Positions 1 to 10,198 are shown, counted from the stretch's first letter. The stretch is DNA of 64,000 bases from Nocardioides rubriscoriae (GCF_008087085.1 NZ_VIYJ01000015.1:1-64000); one strand, 5' to 3'. Program-made: numbers and translations. Notes: generated by a model not told the origin, from the letters alone.

Positions 1-310
1 TGCCCCGCGACCGACTCCACATCCATCAGATCCCGCTGGCGATCAGCCTCACCCTGCACAACCACATGATTTCAGCCCAACCCCGACGAGTCGCTCAGGC
101 GCGCCCTTTGTTCAGCAGGCTCCTAGCGGCCCTCGCACCTCGACCACCGAAAAGGCAGTCGCCCGACCGTCGGCAGGATCGGGCTCCCCCGCTGTCCCGG
201 TCGGGACCTGCGACCCGGGACCTCGGGTCGTCCGACGCTCGACGCGAGCAGTGCGGCCCGCGATGCTGACGCGGTGGACGCGCGGTGGGGACGACGGCGG
301 TGGGGACGAC

Positions 311-1806
311 GTGAGCATCCCTGACTGGCTGCCGTCGGGGTCGTGGCTGGCCACCCTCGTCGTCGTGCTGGTCGCGCTGGCCGGGCTGGCCCTGCGGATC
401 GCCGCGATCGGCATCATCCCGGGCAACCGAAAGCCCTCGACCGGCATGGCGTGGCTGCTGCTGATCCTGCTCACCCCGTGGCTCGGCCTCGTGGCGTTCG
501 TGTTCTTCGGCAGCACCCAGGTCGGCGCGCGCCGCCGCGAGCGGCAGGCGGAGATCAACGCCGCGATCACCGAGCGGGCCCGCACCCTGGCCACCGCATC
601 GGTCGGACCCGAGGCGCCGGCGTACCTGCGGTCGGTGGTCGCGCTCAACCAACGACTCGGGGCCCTGCCGCTACTGTCCGGCAACCGCGTCGCGCTGGTG
701 CCCGACTACGCCGGGTCGGTCGGCGAGATGACGGCAGCGGTCGAGGCGGCCGAGACCTACGTCAACGTCGAGTTCTACATCGCCGCCTGGGACGAGGTGA
801 CCGCGCCCTTCTTCGAGGCGCTCGTCGCAGCCACCGCGCGCGGGGTCACCGTGCGGCTGCTCTTCGACCACCTCGGGTCGCGACGCGTCCCGGGCTACCG
901 AGACCTCCTCGCCCGGCTCGCCGCGACCGACATCGCCTGGCACCCGATGCTGCCGGTGCGGCCCTTCCGCGGCCGTTTCCGGCGTCCCGACCTGCGCAAC
1001 CACCGCAAGCTCGTCGTCGTCGACGGCCGGGTCGGCTTCACGGCTCGCAGAACCTCGTCGAGCCCGGCTACCACAAGCCCGCCGGCGCCGACCGCCGCGA
1101 GTGGGTCGAGCTCGTCGTGCGCGTCGAGGGCCCGGTCGTGGCCGAGCTCGACACGGTCTTCGCCACCGACTGGAACGCCGAGACCGACGAGGTCCTGCCC
1201 ATCACGGTGGGGCCGGACCTGCGCCCGACCGGCGAGGTCGGCCCCGCGCTGGACGAGGTGACCTGCCAGGTCGTGCCGTCGGGGCCGGGCTTCACCACCG
1301 AGAACAACCTGCGCCTGTTCACGACCCTGATCTACGGCGCCACCCGACGCATCTCGCTCACCAGCCCCTACTTCGTGCCCGACGAGTCCCTGCTGTACGC
1401 CGTCACCACGGCCGCGCAGCGCGGCATCGACGTCGAGCTCTTCGTCTGCGAGGAGGCCGACCAGCTCATGGTCGGGCACGCGCAGGCGTCCTACTACCGG
1501 GCGCTGCTCGAGGCGGGGGTGCGGATCTGGCTGTACCCCGCGCCCGCGGTGCTGCACGCCAAGCACTTCACCATCGACGACGACGTGGCGGTGATCGGCT
1601 CCAGCAACATGGACCTGCGGTCGTTCGCGCTCAACTACGAGATCTCGCTGATGCTCCTCGGCACCCCCGTCGTACGCCGTCTGCGTGAGGTCGAGGACAC
1701 CTACCGGGCGCTCTCGCGCGAGCTCAGCGCCGAGGAGTGGGCCGGGCGGTCGCGGCGCGCGCGCTACCTCGACAACGTCATGCGGCTCACCGCTGCCCTG
1801 CAGTAG
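311..1806 (+). pseudogene. cardiolipin synthase-like phospholipase D protein, frameshifted
   Basis: Membrane phospholipase D-superfamily enzyme of the cardiolipin synthase type, which would join phosphatidyl groups at the inner membrane. The N-terminus has two hydrophobic segments, followed by two PLD domains. The first HKD motif (NHRKLVVVD) ends near base 1024 and the second (LHAKHFTID) is near 1552-1578. Translation is continuous from 311 (or ATG 251/263 in the same frame) to about 1038, then must move to another frame: FT|GSQNLVEPGY is recovered only if one base is added in ttcacggctc. The cause looks like a single-base deletion right after HKD motif 1. GTG 311 is preferred because a GGGGA stretch precedes it and the family N-terminus begins just before its first membrane segment. 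Whether the lesion is biological or a sequencing error is unknown. Confidence 0.8.
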
Positions 1807-1857
1807 CCCGGGCCAGGTCCGCGCACCGCGACGCCGGATCGGCCTAGGGTGGTCGGC

Positions 1858-3135
1858 ATGTCCGACCCGGCCGCAGTGACGCACCCCCGGGAGCTCGTCG
1901 ACGGCCTGGTGCTCCGCTCGTGCCGGCCGGCCGACCTGACCCAGGTCGGCGACCTCCTGGCCGAGCGCGGTGACGACGCCGACCGGCAGGACCACCGGCT
2001 GGTGGTCGAGGACGCGGGCTACGACGCGTGTGCCATAGTGGTCGACGGCTACCGTGTCGTGTCGACCGCGGTGCTGCTCGACGAGGAGCTGACGCTGGCC
2101 GACGCGGGCGCCGAGGTGCGCCTGCCCGCCGGCCAGGTCGAGCTGGTCGCCACCGACCGGGCCTACGAGGGCCGCGGCCTGGTCCGAGCCCTAATGGGCT
2201 GGGCGCACGAGCGCTCGGCCGCGCGTGGCCACGTGGTCCAGGTGATGATCGGGATCCCCTACTTCTACCGCCAGTTCGGCTACTCGTACGCCCTCGACGT
2301 CCCGCCGCGCCTCGTCGTCGACCGTGTCCGCGCCCTCACCTCCGACCTCGCCGACTTAGCGTCCGGGCACGTCGTGCGCACGGCGACGGCGGCCGACCTC
2401 CTGGTGATCCAGGAGCTGCAGGCCCTCGCCCAGGCCACGGCGCAGGTGCGGATGCCGCACTCGGCCCCCTGCTGGAGGTGGGTGCTCGAGCGCACGGGTT
2501 GCCGGACCCTGCTGGTCGAGCGCGACGGTGTGCCCGTGGCGACCGGGCGTCTCACCCCCGCCGAGGGCCCGGACCTCCTCGGCGAGGTCGCAGCCGTCGA
2601 CGAGGCCGCCGCCGCGGCCCTGGTCACGCACGCGCTCGGTGCCGCCGGGCGGGCTGCGGAGCCCGAGCCGCTGCGCGTCGCGGACCGCCCCGGAACGCCG
2701 GTGTCCGCGCTGCTCGCGCGCGTCGCCGAGCCGCCCTCCCCCCGCGCCGACCAGTACTACCTGCGCGTGCCCGACCCGGTCACCGCGCTCGACGCCGTCC
2801 GCCCGGTGCTGCAGGCGCGCCTCGACGCCGCCGACCTGCCCGTAGACGCGACGGGTCATGAGGTGGTGGTGTCCTTCTTCGGCTCTCACGTCCGGTTCCC
2901 GGTCGTCGGGGGCAGGCTCGGGGCGCCGGTGGCCGGCGGCCCGATGCAGGCGCCGGGTGCTGTCGGTGGCGCCGGGGTCGCCCCGGACCACCTCGGCGCC
3001 CTGCTGCTCGGGCCGCTCGGGATCGACGGGCTCGCCCGGCTGCGACCCGACGTCTACCCCGGCCCCCGCGCCGAGCTGATGTCGGCCCTGTTCCCGCCGG
3101 TCAGGTCGGACCTGCTGACCTACTACCTGGCCTGA
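1858..3135 (+). CDS. GNAT N-acetyltransferase, Eis-like architecture
   Basis: Predicted cytoplasmic acetyl-CoA-dependent N-acetyltransferase of 425 residues. The first GNAT domain (about residues 15-150) contains the acetyl-CoA loop EGRGLVRALM and the GNAT strand YRQFGYSYAL. A second, degenerate GNAT-like domain follows, and the C-terminal ~120 residues (ending LFPPVRSDLLTYYLA) resemble the SCP2-like tail of Eis-family enzymes. ATG 1858 is chosen over the in-frame GTG at 1849 because it starts the conserved region without extra residues. The substrate cannot be deduced. Its 3' end overlaps the convergent gene by 35 bp. Confidence 0.72.
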   Translation: MSDPAAVTHPRELVDGLVLRSCRPADLTQVGDLLAERGDDADRQDHRLVVEDAGYDACAIVVDGYRVVSTAVLLDEELTLADAGAEVRLPAGQVELVATDRAYEGRGLVRALMGWAHERSAARGHVVQVMIGIPYFYRQFGYSYALDVPPRLVVDRVRALTSDLADLASGHVVRTATAADLLVIQELQALAQATAQVRMPHSAPCWRWVLERTGCRTLLVERDGVPVATGRLTPAEGPDLLGEVAAVDEAAAAALVTHALGAAGRAAEPEPLRVADRPGTPVSALLARVAEPPSPRADQYYLRVPDPVTALDAVRPVLQARLDAADLPVDATGHEVVVSFFGSHVRFPVVGGRLGAPVAGGPMQAPGAVGGAGVAPDHLGALLLGPLGIDGLARLRPDVYPGPRAELMSALFPPVRSDLLTYYLA

Positions 3136-4150
3136 GGGACGCCTCTCGCACGAGCGCGAGACGCTCGCGGCGCGCCGCGGTCAGCGTGAGGAGCGCCAGC
3201 AGCGCCCACGACACCAGCACCGCCACCGGCCGCAGACCCGCACCGCCACCGAAGAACACGTCCTGGCGCACCAACGACAGCGCCGAGCCCCCCACCGTCC
3301 ACGGGAACAGCGCCGACCACGGTGCCGGGAGCGTGCCCGCGTCGGTCGCCAGCAGCAGCGGGGCCGCGCCGCACAGGGCCAGGGACACGGCGGCGGCGAG
3401 CCCCCAGAGCCCGAACAGGGCCTCGGAGCCCAGGACCAGCCAGGCGGTCGCGGCCACGGTCACCGCGCCGACGGCCCCGGTGCGGAGCACGTCGACGTCG
3501 GCACTGCTGAGGGCCCCGACCGCCAGCGACACCAGGAGTCCCACCACCACGCTGCTGGCCGCCAGCGCCGCCGTACGCCGGAACGCGCCGCGCCAGGTCG
3601 CGGAGAGCGGCCCGCGCCACCACGACAGCCCGACCGCCAGGGCGACACCGGCCACGACCCACGCCAGGACCATCGCGTACGGCGTGCCGCGCCACGCGTC
3701 GGGACTGCGCGCCGGCGCGACCGACCCGACGACCAACGACCGGCCGTAGCTGCTGCTGATCGCCTCGACCCGCACGCGGACCTCAGCGACCAGGGCCGGG
3801 GACAGCGTCGACGACACCAGCAGGGTGTTGTGGTCCTCGCGGAAGTCGACGGCCACGGTCGCCGCGAGGAGGCCCGCGCGCACGGGGGCCGCCGGGTCGG
3901 CGTCCTCGGCCAGCACGACGGCGTGGAACGGGTCGCCCGGGAGGCCGCCGCCGCGCTCGACGACGGCCTGCGAGACGACCACCGGGCCGATGACGCCCAC
4001 CTCGAGGTCGCGGGGCTCGGTACCGACGCGGGCGACCTGGAGTGCGAGCAGGAGCGGAGCGAGGACCAGGACCGCGACCAGCGGCACCAGGACGAGCACC
4101 ACGCCTCGTCTGCCCACCCCGTGCGGGGCGGTCGTCGTCAGCGTGGTCAT
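3101..4150 (-). CDS. multi-pass membrane protein, YhgE/DUF3533-like
   Basis: 349-residue integral membrane protein. It has one N-terminal membrane anchor (residues ~15-40), a soluble extracytoplasmic region of about 110 residues, then five or so hydrophobic segments. This layout is typical of YhgE/Pip or ABC-2-permease-like proteins of unknown substrate. No ATPase gene is adjacent. ATG 4150 is followed by a basic stretch (GVGRRG) before the first membrane segment. It is divergently placed 37 bp from the next gene and overlaps the GNAT gene tail to tail. The function is not recognised with confidence. Confidence 0.55.
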   Translation of the reverse strand: MTTLTTTAPHGVGRRGVVLVLVPLVAVLVLAPLLLALQVARVGTEPRDLEVGVIGPVVVSQAVVERGGGLPGDPFHAVVLAEDADPAAPVRAGLLAATVAVDFREDHNTLLVSSTLSPALVAEVRVRVEAISSSYGRSLVVGSVAPARSPDAWRGTPYAMVLAWVVAGVALAVGLSWWRGPLSATWRGAFRRTAALAASSVVVGLLVSLAVGALSSADVDVLRTGAVGAVTVAATAWLVLGSEALFGLWGLAAAVSLALCGAAPLLLATDAGTLPAPWSALFPWTVGGSALSLVRQDVFFGGGAGLRPVAVLVSWALLALLTLTAARRERLALVREASLRPGSRSAGPT

Positions 4151-4187
4151 GGCGGTTCGAGGCTAGTGGGCGAGAGGCGGGCTGGAC

Positions 4188-5384
4188 GTGTCGGTCAACG
4201 ACCACTGGCGCCGGCGCGTGGTCGCGACCGTGGCCCCCGCCGCCGCGGCCCTGGTGCTGATGGCCGCGGTCCTGCCGGAGGGTCCCAGCGCCAGCGAGGT
4301 ACCGCGCGTGGCGGGGGCCAGCGAGACACGGTGCCTGCCGACCGGGGGGCTCGACACGGTCGCCGAGCTCGACGCCTTCGCCCGGGAGGTGCGCGGCAAC
4401 CCGGAGTTCCAGGGGGGTGACGTCGGGGCGAGCGTCGAGCTGCAGGACGGTCGGCAGCTCTTCGTGTTCGGTGACACCCTGCGCGGTGCGTCCTTCGACG
4501 GTCAGGGCTTCGTGCACAACTCGATGCTGGTCTTCAGCCCGGCCTGCGCCCAGGCGGTGCTCCCGGCCGACCACGGCGCGATCGTGCCCGACCGGCGCGA
4601 CGGGGTCGGCTACTGGCCGATGTCGGTGGCGAAGGTCGAGCACCCCGGCTACGACCTCGTCGGGGTGAGCACCCAACGGGTGCGCGACACCGGCGACCCG
4701 GGCGACGGCGGGTCCGGTGTCTTCGCCTTCGAGCAGCTCGGACCGGCCGTCGCGATCTTCGTCGTCCCGCGCGGCGGCACGCCCCAGCTCATCGACCAGC
4801 AGGACCTCGGGCCCGACCTGGTCGACACCACCCGTCCGGTCTGGGGTGCGGCGACCGCCGTCGTCGGCGACCAGGTCTACCTCTACGGGACCGCACGGCC
4901 CGACACGACCGGGGTGTTCGGGTTCTCGTTGCAGGTGGCGCGCGTCGACCTCGATGACCTGCTCGACCCCACGGCATGGCGCTACTGGGACGGCGAGCGC
5001 TGGCAGCGCGACGCCGACCGTGTCGCCGAGCTCGTGCCGGCGGTCGGCGGGGTCTCGCAGACGCTCAGCGTCTTCGAGCAGGACGGCCACTGGTACGCCG
5101 TGAGCAAGCGCGACGAGGTCCTCGGCAGCGACCTGACGATCTGGACCGCCCCCGCACCCACCGGGCCCTTCACGCCGAGCCCGGCGCTGGCACAGATCCC
5201 CTCGGACGCGGCCACCGGCACGCTGCGCTACCTGCCGCTGGCGCACCCCGACCTGCTCCCGCGGCCGGGCACCGTGGTGATCTCCTACAGCCAGAACGAC
5301 ACCGACGTCGGCGACGTCCTGGCCGATCCGCGGCTCTACCGGCCGCGGTTCCTGCGGGTGCGACTGCCGGACCCGACCGACTAG
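4188..5384 (+). CDS. secreted protein, DUF4185/beta-propeller-like
   Basis: 398-residue protein beginning with a basic N-terminus and a hydrophobic signal segment (residues ~10-30), so probably exported. The rest is rich in short repeated strands with motifs such as LFVFGDTLRG, YLYGTARPD and WYAVSKRDE. These recall DUF4185 or five-bladed propeller glycosidase-like folds. No catalytic residues can be assigned. GTG 4188 is preceded by a purine-rich GAGAGGCGG. A strong hairpin follows the stop codon. Confidence 0.5.
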   Translation: MSVNDHWRRRVVATVAPAAAALVLMAAVLPEGPSASEVPRVAGASETRCLPTGGLDTVAELDAFAREVRGNPEFQGGDVGASVELQDGRQLFVFGDTLRGASFDGQGFVHNSMLVFSPACAQAVLPADHGAIVPDRRDGVGYWPMSVAKVEHPGYDLVGVSTQRVRDTGDPGDGGSGVFAFEQLGPAVAIFVVPRGGTPQLIDQQDLGPDLVDTTRPVWGAATAVVGDQVYLYGTARPDTTGVFGFSLQVARVDLDDLLDPTAWRYWDGERWQRDADRVAELVPAVGGVSQTLSVFEQDGHWYAVSKRDEVLGSDLTIWTAPAPTGPFTPSPALAQIPSDAATGTLRYLPLAHPDLLPRPGTVVISYSQNDTDVGDVLADPRLYRPRFLRVRLPDPTD

Positions 5385-5412
5385 TCGGACTGGTCGGGCT
5401 GGTCGGGCTGGT

Positions 5413-5446
5413 CGGACCCCGGCGTACGACGGCACGCCGGGGTCCG
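5413..5446. terminator. bidirectional intrinsic terminator hairpin
   Basis: Perfect 13-bp inverted repeat (CGGACCCCGGCGT / ACGCCGGGGTCCG) with an 8-base loop. It lies between two convergent genes (stops at 5384 and 5458), so it can serve both strands. Three copies of a ggtcgggct-like 9-mer precede it. Confidence 0.75.
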
Positions 5447-5457
5447 TACCGAGCCGG

Positions 5458-6129
5458 CTAGGAGTCGAGCAACGCCTGCATCCGATCGATCTCGGCCTGC
5501 TGCGAGGCGACGATCGACTCGGCGAGCGAGATCGCAGCCGGGTAGCGACCGTTGTCGATCTCGGCCCGGGCCATGGTGATGGCCCCGGTGTGGTGCTCGA
5601 CCATCATCGACAGCCACAGGTCCTGGAAGTCGGCGTCGGAGGCGTCCTCGAGGTCGGTCATCTGCTGGTCGCTCATCATCCCGGGCATGCCCGGGTCCAT
5701 CGCGCCCATGCCGTCGCCCTCATCGCCCTCGTCGCTGCCCATGTCACCCATGTCGTGGTCGGCGTTCGCATGGTCGAGCGAGGTCTCGGGGACGTCCTCG
5801 CCCCAGGCGGTGAGCCAGTCGACCATCTGCTCGACCTCGGGCGACTGTGCGGCCCGGATGTCCTCGGCGATCGCCGCGACCTCGGGGTCGAGGGTCCGCC
5901 CCTCGGTCAGGGTGACCATCTCGATGGCCTGGGCGTGGTGCGGGATCATGTCGGTGGCGAAGCTGACGTCGGCGTCGTTGAAGACGTCGCCGTTGCTCGC
6001 GGTCCGCGTGGCGCTCGCCGGCGCGGCGGAGTCGCCGTCGTCGCCGCAGGCGACCAGGGACAGCGACAGGGTCAGGGTCACGGCCGCCAGGGCGGCCAGC
6101 GGGCGGGGGGTCTTGGTCCGGGTGTTCAT
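5458..6129 (-). CDS. DUF305 lipoprotein
   Basis: 223-residue exported lipoprotein with a lipobox (LSLVACGDD) near residue 25. It is followed by a DUF305 domain, a ferritin-like four-helix fold with paired His motifs: DMIPHHAQAI near the start and MMVEHHTGAI near the end. A Met/Asp/His-rich linker (DHDMGDMGSD, GMGAMDPGMPGMM) sits between them, as in proteins proposed to bind copper. ATG 6129 is the start that exposes the signal peptide. It is followed on the same strand by no other gene; upstream lies a His-rich DUF6153 protein, a frequent companion. A second DUF305 gene is at 32.9 kb. Confidence 0.85.
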   Translation of the reverse strand: MNTRTKTPRPLAALAAVTLTLSLSLVACGDDGDSAAPASATRTASNGDVFNDADVSFATDMIPHHAQAIEMVTLTEGRTLDPEVAAIAEDIRAAQSPEVEQMVDWLTAWGEDVPETSLDHANADHDMGDMGSDEGDEGDGMGAMDPGMPGMMSDQQMTDLEDASDADFQDLWLSMMVEHHTGAITMARAEIDNGRYPAAISLAESIVASQQAEIDRMQALLDS

Positions 6130-6239
6130 CGACGTGGTCTCTCTCGTCCGTGCGGGCCGCCGGTCGGCGGGCCGCGGTGTGCGTGGGTGGGCAGGCTGCG
6201 CACGGGCTCGACCAGGGAGGTCGGGCCGTGCGGTGCCTG

Positions 6240-6701
6240 TCAGCACCGGTGGACGCAGAGGGCGAGCAGGTCGGGAGGGTCGGGAGCGCGGGCCCGCGCG
6301 CGCACGGCGACGACCCGTGCGGCGAGGCGGGCGCGCCGTACCGCTGCGGGCCAGCCGGCCCCACGGGCCACCAGCAGCATCCACGCGCCGGCGAGCACCG
6401 CCAGACAGAGCCCCATGACGTCGGTCGTCATGGTCGTGGTGACGGCAGCTGCGGCGGTCGTGTCCCGGGAGGGCCCGGTGGAGGGGGTGGTCGTGGCGGT
6501 CATGGGCATCGCAGCAGCGGGGTGCCCGCCGGTGTGAGCGTCCCGGCTGACGGCGAACGCGGCCCCCTCATGGTCCATGGCCCCGTGGCCGGACAGGCCG
6601 TGCATGGCGAACAGCCCGGCCAGGGCCGCGAGCAGCACCAGCACCCGGCCGACCGGCAGCGCGGTCGCCCGGCCCGTCGGGGTCAGGCTTGATCGAGTCA
6701 T
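6240..6701 (-). CDS. DUF6153-like small membrane protein
   Basis: 153-residue protein with two predicted membrane helices (GRVLVLLAALAGLFAMHGL and MGLCLAVLAGAWMLLVARGA). They are separated by a His/Met/Thr-rich external loop (HGLSGHGAMDHEG). This matches small actinobacterial DUF6153 proteins often found beside DUF305 genes. ATG 6701 is preferred over GTG 6746 because it gives a short basic N-terminus. A metal-related role is an inference from neighbours and composition only. Confidence 0.6.
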   Translation of the reverse strand: MTRSSLTPTGRATALPVGRVLVLLAALAGLFAMHGLSGHGAMDHEGAAFAVSRDAHTGGHPAAAMPMTATTTPSTGPSRDTTAAAAVTTTMTTDVMGLCLAVLAGAWMLLVARGAGWPAAVRRARLAARVVAVRARARAPDPPDLLALCVHRC

Positions 6702-6793
6702 CTGCTCCAGCGTAGCGAGGCGGCGCACCCCCGCCGGGGTGGTCACCGCGGACTCACCACGGACTCACCGAGGGCCCGGACGTCCCGTCGGGC

Positions 6794-6807
6794 ACGACCT
6801 TCGTCCC
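6794..6807. promoter_or_regulatory. DevR/DosR-like box
   Basis: ACGAC-CTTC-GTCCC: right arm perfect, left arm 3/5. It is 77 bp upstream of the flavin split-barrel gene at 6884. Confidence 0.5.
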
Positions 6808-6883
6808 TGGCGCCCGGCCGCCCGGGGGCGTCGACTGGGACCGACGGCCGTGACGGCTGTCGACCCGCGACCGAGGAGCCACC

Positions 6884-7396
6884 ATGACCCCCAGCCCAGC
6901 GACCTCGACCCGACGTGACGGCCTGCTGCACGAGCTGACCGAGGCGGAGTGCTGGGCGCACCTGCGGTCCCACCACCTGGGCCGGATCGCCTACGTCGTC
7001 GACGGCGACCCCCACATCGTGCCGCTGAACTACCTGGCCCGCGACGGGCTGCTGTGGCTGCGCACGACGTCCTACAGCCAGCTCGCCGTCCACCTGCCCG
7101 GGCAACGGGCCGCGTTCGCCGTGGACCACGTCGACGAGCACGCCCGCACCGGGTGGAGCGTCGTGGTGCGCGGGCGCGCGGAGCACGTGCTCGGCGCGCA
7201 CCCCGAGGTCCCCAGCGGCGCCCCGGACCCGAGCCCGTGGCCCGACGGCCTGCGCCGGATGGCGTTCTGCCTGACCCCCGACCAGGTCACGGGGCGCGCG
7301 CTCGTGCAGCGGTCCGTCGCTCCGGCGCCGGGTCACGGCCCCGGCACGATCCAGCGCAGCCACGGCACCGACGTGGCCCGCCCCTCCCGGGGGTGA
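6884..7396 (+). CDS. pyridoxamine 5'-phosphate oxidase-family flavin split-barrel protein
   Basis: 170-residue protein of the FMN/F420-binding split-barrel superfamily (PPOX family). It starts with the conserved L-x-E-x-E-C-W-x-L-like segment LTEAECWAHLRSHHLGRIAYV, then PHIVPLNYLARDGLLWLRT and the barrel strand TGWSVVVRGRAEHV. Relatives such as Rv0080 and Rv3129 belong to the mycobacterial DosR regulon. A DevR-like box lies 77 bp upstream. The last four bases overlap the GTG of the following acyltransferase gene, implying translational coupling. Cofactor and substrate are undetermined. Confidence 0.85.
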   Translation: MTPSPATSTRRDGLLHELTEAECWAHLRSHHLGRIAYVVDGDPHIVPLNYLARDGLLWLRTTSYSQLAVHLPGQRAAFAVDHVDEHARTGWSVVVRGRAEHVLGAHPEVPSGAPDPSPWPDGLRRMAFCLTPDQVTGRALVQRSVAPAPGHGPGTIQRSHGTDVARPSRG

Positions 7397-9659
7397 CCGC
7401 CTCGCCGGTCGTCGGCGAGCAGGGTGGTCCGGCCTCCGACGTCCTGCTCTCCGACGGCTCCATCGCCGCGATCAGGCCCCTGCGCCCCGGCGACCGGGCC
7501 GCGGTCGAGGCCCTGCACGAGGGCATCTCCGCGGCGAGCACCCGCTACCGGTTCTTCACCACCGGCAGGGCCACCGGCGTGAAGTACGTCGACCACCTCT
7601 ACTCCGACGCGTCGGCCGAGATCGCCCTGGTGGCGCTCGTGGGCGGCCGCGTGGTGGCGCTGGCCACGGCCGAGCGCATCGACGCCACGTCCGCCGAGGT
7701 CGCGTTCCTCGTGGCCGACGAGCTGCACGGGCACGGGCTCGGCAGCCTGTTGCTCGAGCACCTCGCGGCCACCGGCCGCGACCGCGGCATCTCACGGTTC
7801 GTCGCCGAGATCCTCACCGACAACACCGCGATGGCCGAGGTCTTCGTCACTGCCGGCTTCGAGATCGAGCGCGACACCGCGCACGGCGTCACGGAGGTCG
7901 AGATGTCGACCGCGGCCTCGGCCACGGCGGTCGCCGCCGCCGACGCGCGCGAGTGCACCTCGCAGGCCCGCTCGCTCGCCGGGCTGATGCGCCCGCAGCG
8001 GGTGGCGGTCGTCGGGGTACGCCGCGACGGCAGCGGCACCGGCGCGGCCGTGCTGGCCTCGATCAGGACCGGGGGCTTCACCGGCGACGTCGTCGTGGTG
8101 CACCCCGACGCCGGACCCGCGCGCCCCCGGGTGGCCGGGGCCCCGGCGTACGCGCACCTGGTCGACGTGCCCGGCCACGTCGACCTCGTGGTCGTGGCCG
8201 TCCCCGCACGTCGGGTGCTCGGCGTGGTGGCCGACGCCGCGCTCGCCGGCGCCGGGACCGTCGTCGTCGTGTCGTCGGGCTTCGCCGAGACGGGCGCCGA
8301 GGGCGAGCGCCGCCAGCGTGACCTGGTCCGCCTGGCGCGCGACCACGACCTCCGGCTCGTCGGGCCCCACAGCCTCGGTGTGCAGGTCAACGACCCGTGC
8401 ACCCGCCTCAACGCGACCGTGAGCGACCTGGTGCCGCGTCCCGAAGGGCTGGCGCTCGCCTCGCAGTCGCATGGCGTCGGGGTGGCCCTGCTCGAGACCG
8501 CGCTGCGCACCGGCCTGGGCCTGCGGACCTTCGTGTCGCTGGGCACCAAGGCCGACGTCTCCGGCAACGACCTGCTCGCCGCCTGGCTCGACGACCCCAC
8601 GGTGACCGCGGCCGGGCTCTACCTCGAGTCGTTCGGCAACGCCCCCAAGCTGGCCCGGCTGGCGCGGCGCTTCAGCGAGCGCAAGCCGCTCCTGGTCGTG
8701 GTGGGCGGGCGGTCGGTTCACGACCGGCGGGGCGGCGCCGCGCCCACCGGGGCCTCGGCGCCGTCGGCGGTCGCCGTGGACGCCCTCTTCGGGCACAGCG
8801 GGATCATCGCCTGCCGTGACGTGCCGGAGCTGGCCGAGACCGCGCTGGTCCTGGCCGAGCAGCCCCGTCCCGCCGGCCGCCGCCTCGCGGTGCTCTCCAA
8901 CGCAGGGGGCCCGGGCGTCCTCGGCGCGGACGCGGCCGTGGCGGCCGGGCTCGTGGTCCCACCCCTGAGTGAGGGACTGCGGGCCCGGCTCGCCGGGCTC
9001 GTCCCCGAGCCGGCCCGCCCCGACAACCCGGTCGACGTCGGCGCCGCGACGACCCCGCACTCCCTCGAGCAGGCGGCCGACGCCCTGCTCGGCTCGGGCT
9101 CCCGGCGGCGGTCAAGGTCGCCGACCCCGTCGTGACGCGCAGGAGCGACCGCGGGCTGGTGCGCACCGGCCTGCGCGACGCCGCGGCCGTCGCCGCGGCC
9201 GTCACGGCCTTCGAGAGCGCGCTCGGCACGAGCGTCGAGGTGCTCGTGCAGCCCGTGGTCCCCGGGGTGGAGGTGGCGCTGGGCCTGCGGCAGGACCCGA
9301 CGTTCGGGCCGCTGGTCGTGGTCGCCGCCGGCGGGACCGCGATCGACGTCTGGGACGACCGGGTCTCCCTGCTCCCCCCGCTCGACATCGGGTCGGTACG
9401 GCGCGCCCTGCGCTCGCTGCGGTCGTGGCCGCTGCTGGCGGGGTGGCGCGGCTCGGCCGCCGTCGACGTGTCCGCTCTCGAGCGACAGGTCCTCGCGCTG
9501 AGCCAGCTCGGCACCGACGTCCCCGAGGTCGCCGAGCTCGACCTCAACCCCGTGCTCGTCGACGCCGGCGGCACCCACCTGGTGGACGTCAAGATCCGTC
9601 TGTCCCCGGCCACGGCCGTCGACGCCGGCGTCCCACGGCGGCTGCGTCAGCCCGGCTGA
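7393..9659 (+). pseudogene. GNAT / acyl-CoA synthetase (NDP-forming) fusion, internally deleted and frameshifted
   Basis: Remnant of a large protein acetyltransferase with an N-terminal GNAT domain (residues ~15-175) fused to an ADP-forming acyl-CoA synthetase-like region. This is the domain order of PatA-type enzymes in actinomycetes. The CoA-binding and succinyl-CoA ligase-like domains run from GLMRPQRVAVVGVRR to ADALLGSG near base 9100. The frame then changes, and only the end of the ATP-grasp part remains (KVADPVVTRRSDRGLV to LDLNPVLVD, bases ~9113-9659). More than 100 residues normally found between these parts, including the start of the ATP-grasp domain, are absent. The GTG start overlaps the upstream stop (GTGA). 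The reading frames taken separately are 7393-9135 and 9132-9659. Confidence 0.75.
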
Positions 9660-9666
9660 GCCGGCG

Positions 9667-10198
9667 TCACGGCCTGCGGGCCGAACCCGGTCGGGTCGCG
9701 TGCGACGCGAGCCGCTCGCCCCACAGCCGGGCGCGCTCGACCTCGCCGGGCAGCAGAGGGCCCTGGACGCCGTCGACGTAGAAGCTGGTGCGGTCCACCA
9801 CGGTCAGACCGCGGCGGCGCAGCCTGCGGGCGACCGCGCGCGACGCGGATCCCGGCCAGTGACGCGTCACCCGGGGCGCGGGTGTCGAACACGGCCACCG
9901 GCGGTCGCGCCGCGCCGTCGTCGAGCGCCTCGAGCCACTCGCGCACGCCGGTGGCGGCACGGGTCGCGTCGGCGCCCTGGGTGACCGCGTCGGCCCGCGT
10001 GCCCGGTCGGCTCATGGTCAGCCCGTGCGTCGGCGCCCCGAGGACGAGCAGGTCGTCGTCGGCGAGGGCGTGGTCGTGCTCGTCACCGACCAGCAGCAGT
10101 GTGGCCTCGGCGCCGCGCTCACGCAGCCCCGCGGCCACGGCCTCCCCCACCGCCTGGGTGTTGCCGAACATCGACTCGACCACCACCGCGACCTTCAT
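9667..10198 (-). pseudogene. flavodoxin-domain protein, frameshifted
   Basis: Small FMN-binding flavodoxin-like protein. The phosphate-binding loop is intact (VVVESMFGNTQAVGEAVA, residues 4-21), as are LVLGAPTHGLTM and VAVFDTR. The frame breaks around 9873-9885 in a run of C and G (cgcgccccggg). Restoring one base gives the normal ending: SASRAVARRLRRRGL, SFYVDGVQGPLLPGE and a stop at 9667. The shape equals the short flavodoxins often induced with universal stress proteins in actinobacteria. It is convergent with the preceding synthetase remnant. Confidence 0.75.

Noticed and set aside
1..269. Open frame (RDRLHIHQIPLAISL...) reaching into the PLD gene as a possible end of an upstream protein
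   Set aside because: Composition becomes Arg/Pro/Ser-rich with no family resemblance, and it overlaps the PLD start. No support for a real gene.
3136..3190. Terminator between the convergent GNAT and membrane-protein genes
   Set aside because: The genes overlap by 35 bp and no convincing stem is present.
5385..5412. Repeated ggtcgggct units as a regulatory array
   Set aside because: Three short copies between a stop codon and a terminator; most likely simple-sequence slippage.
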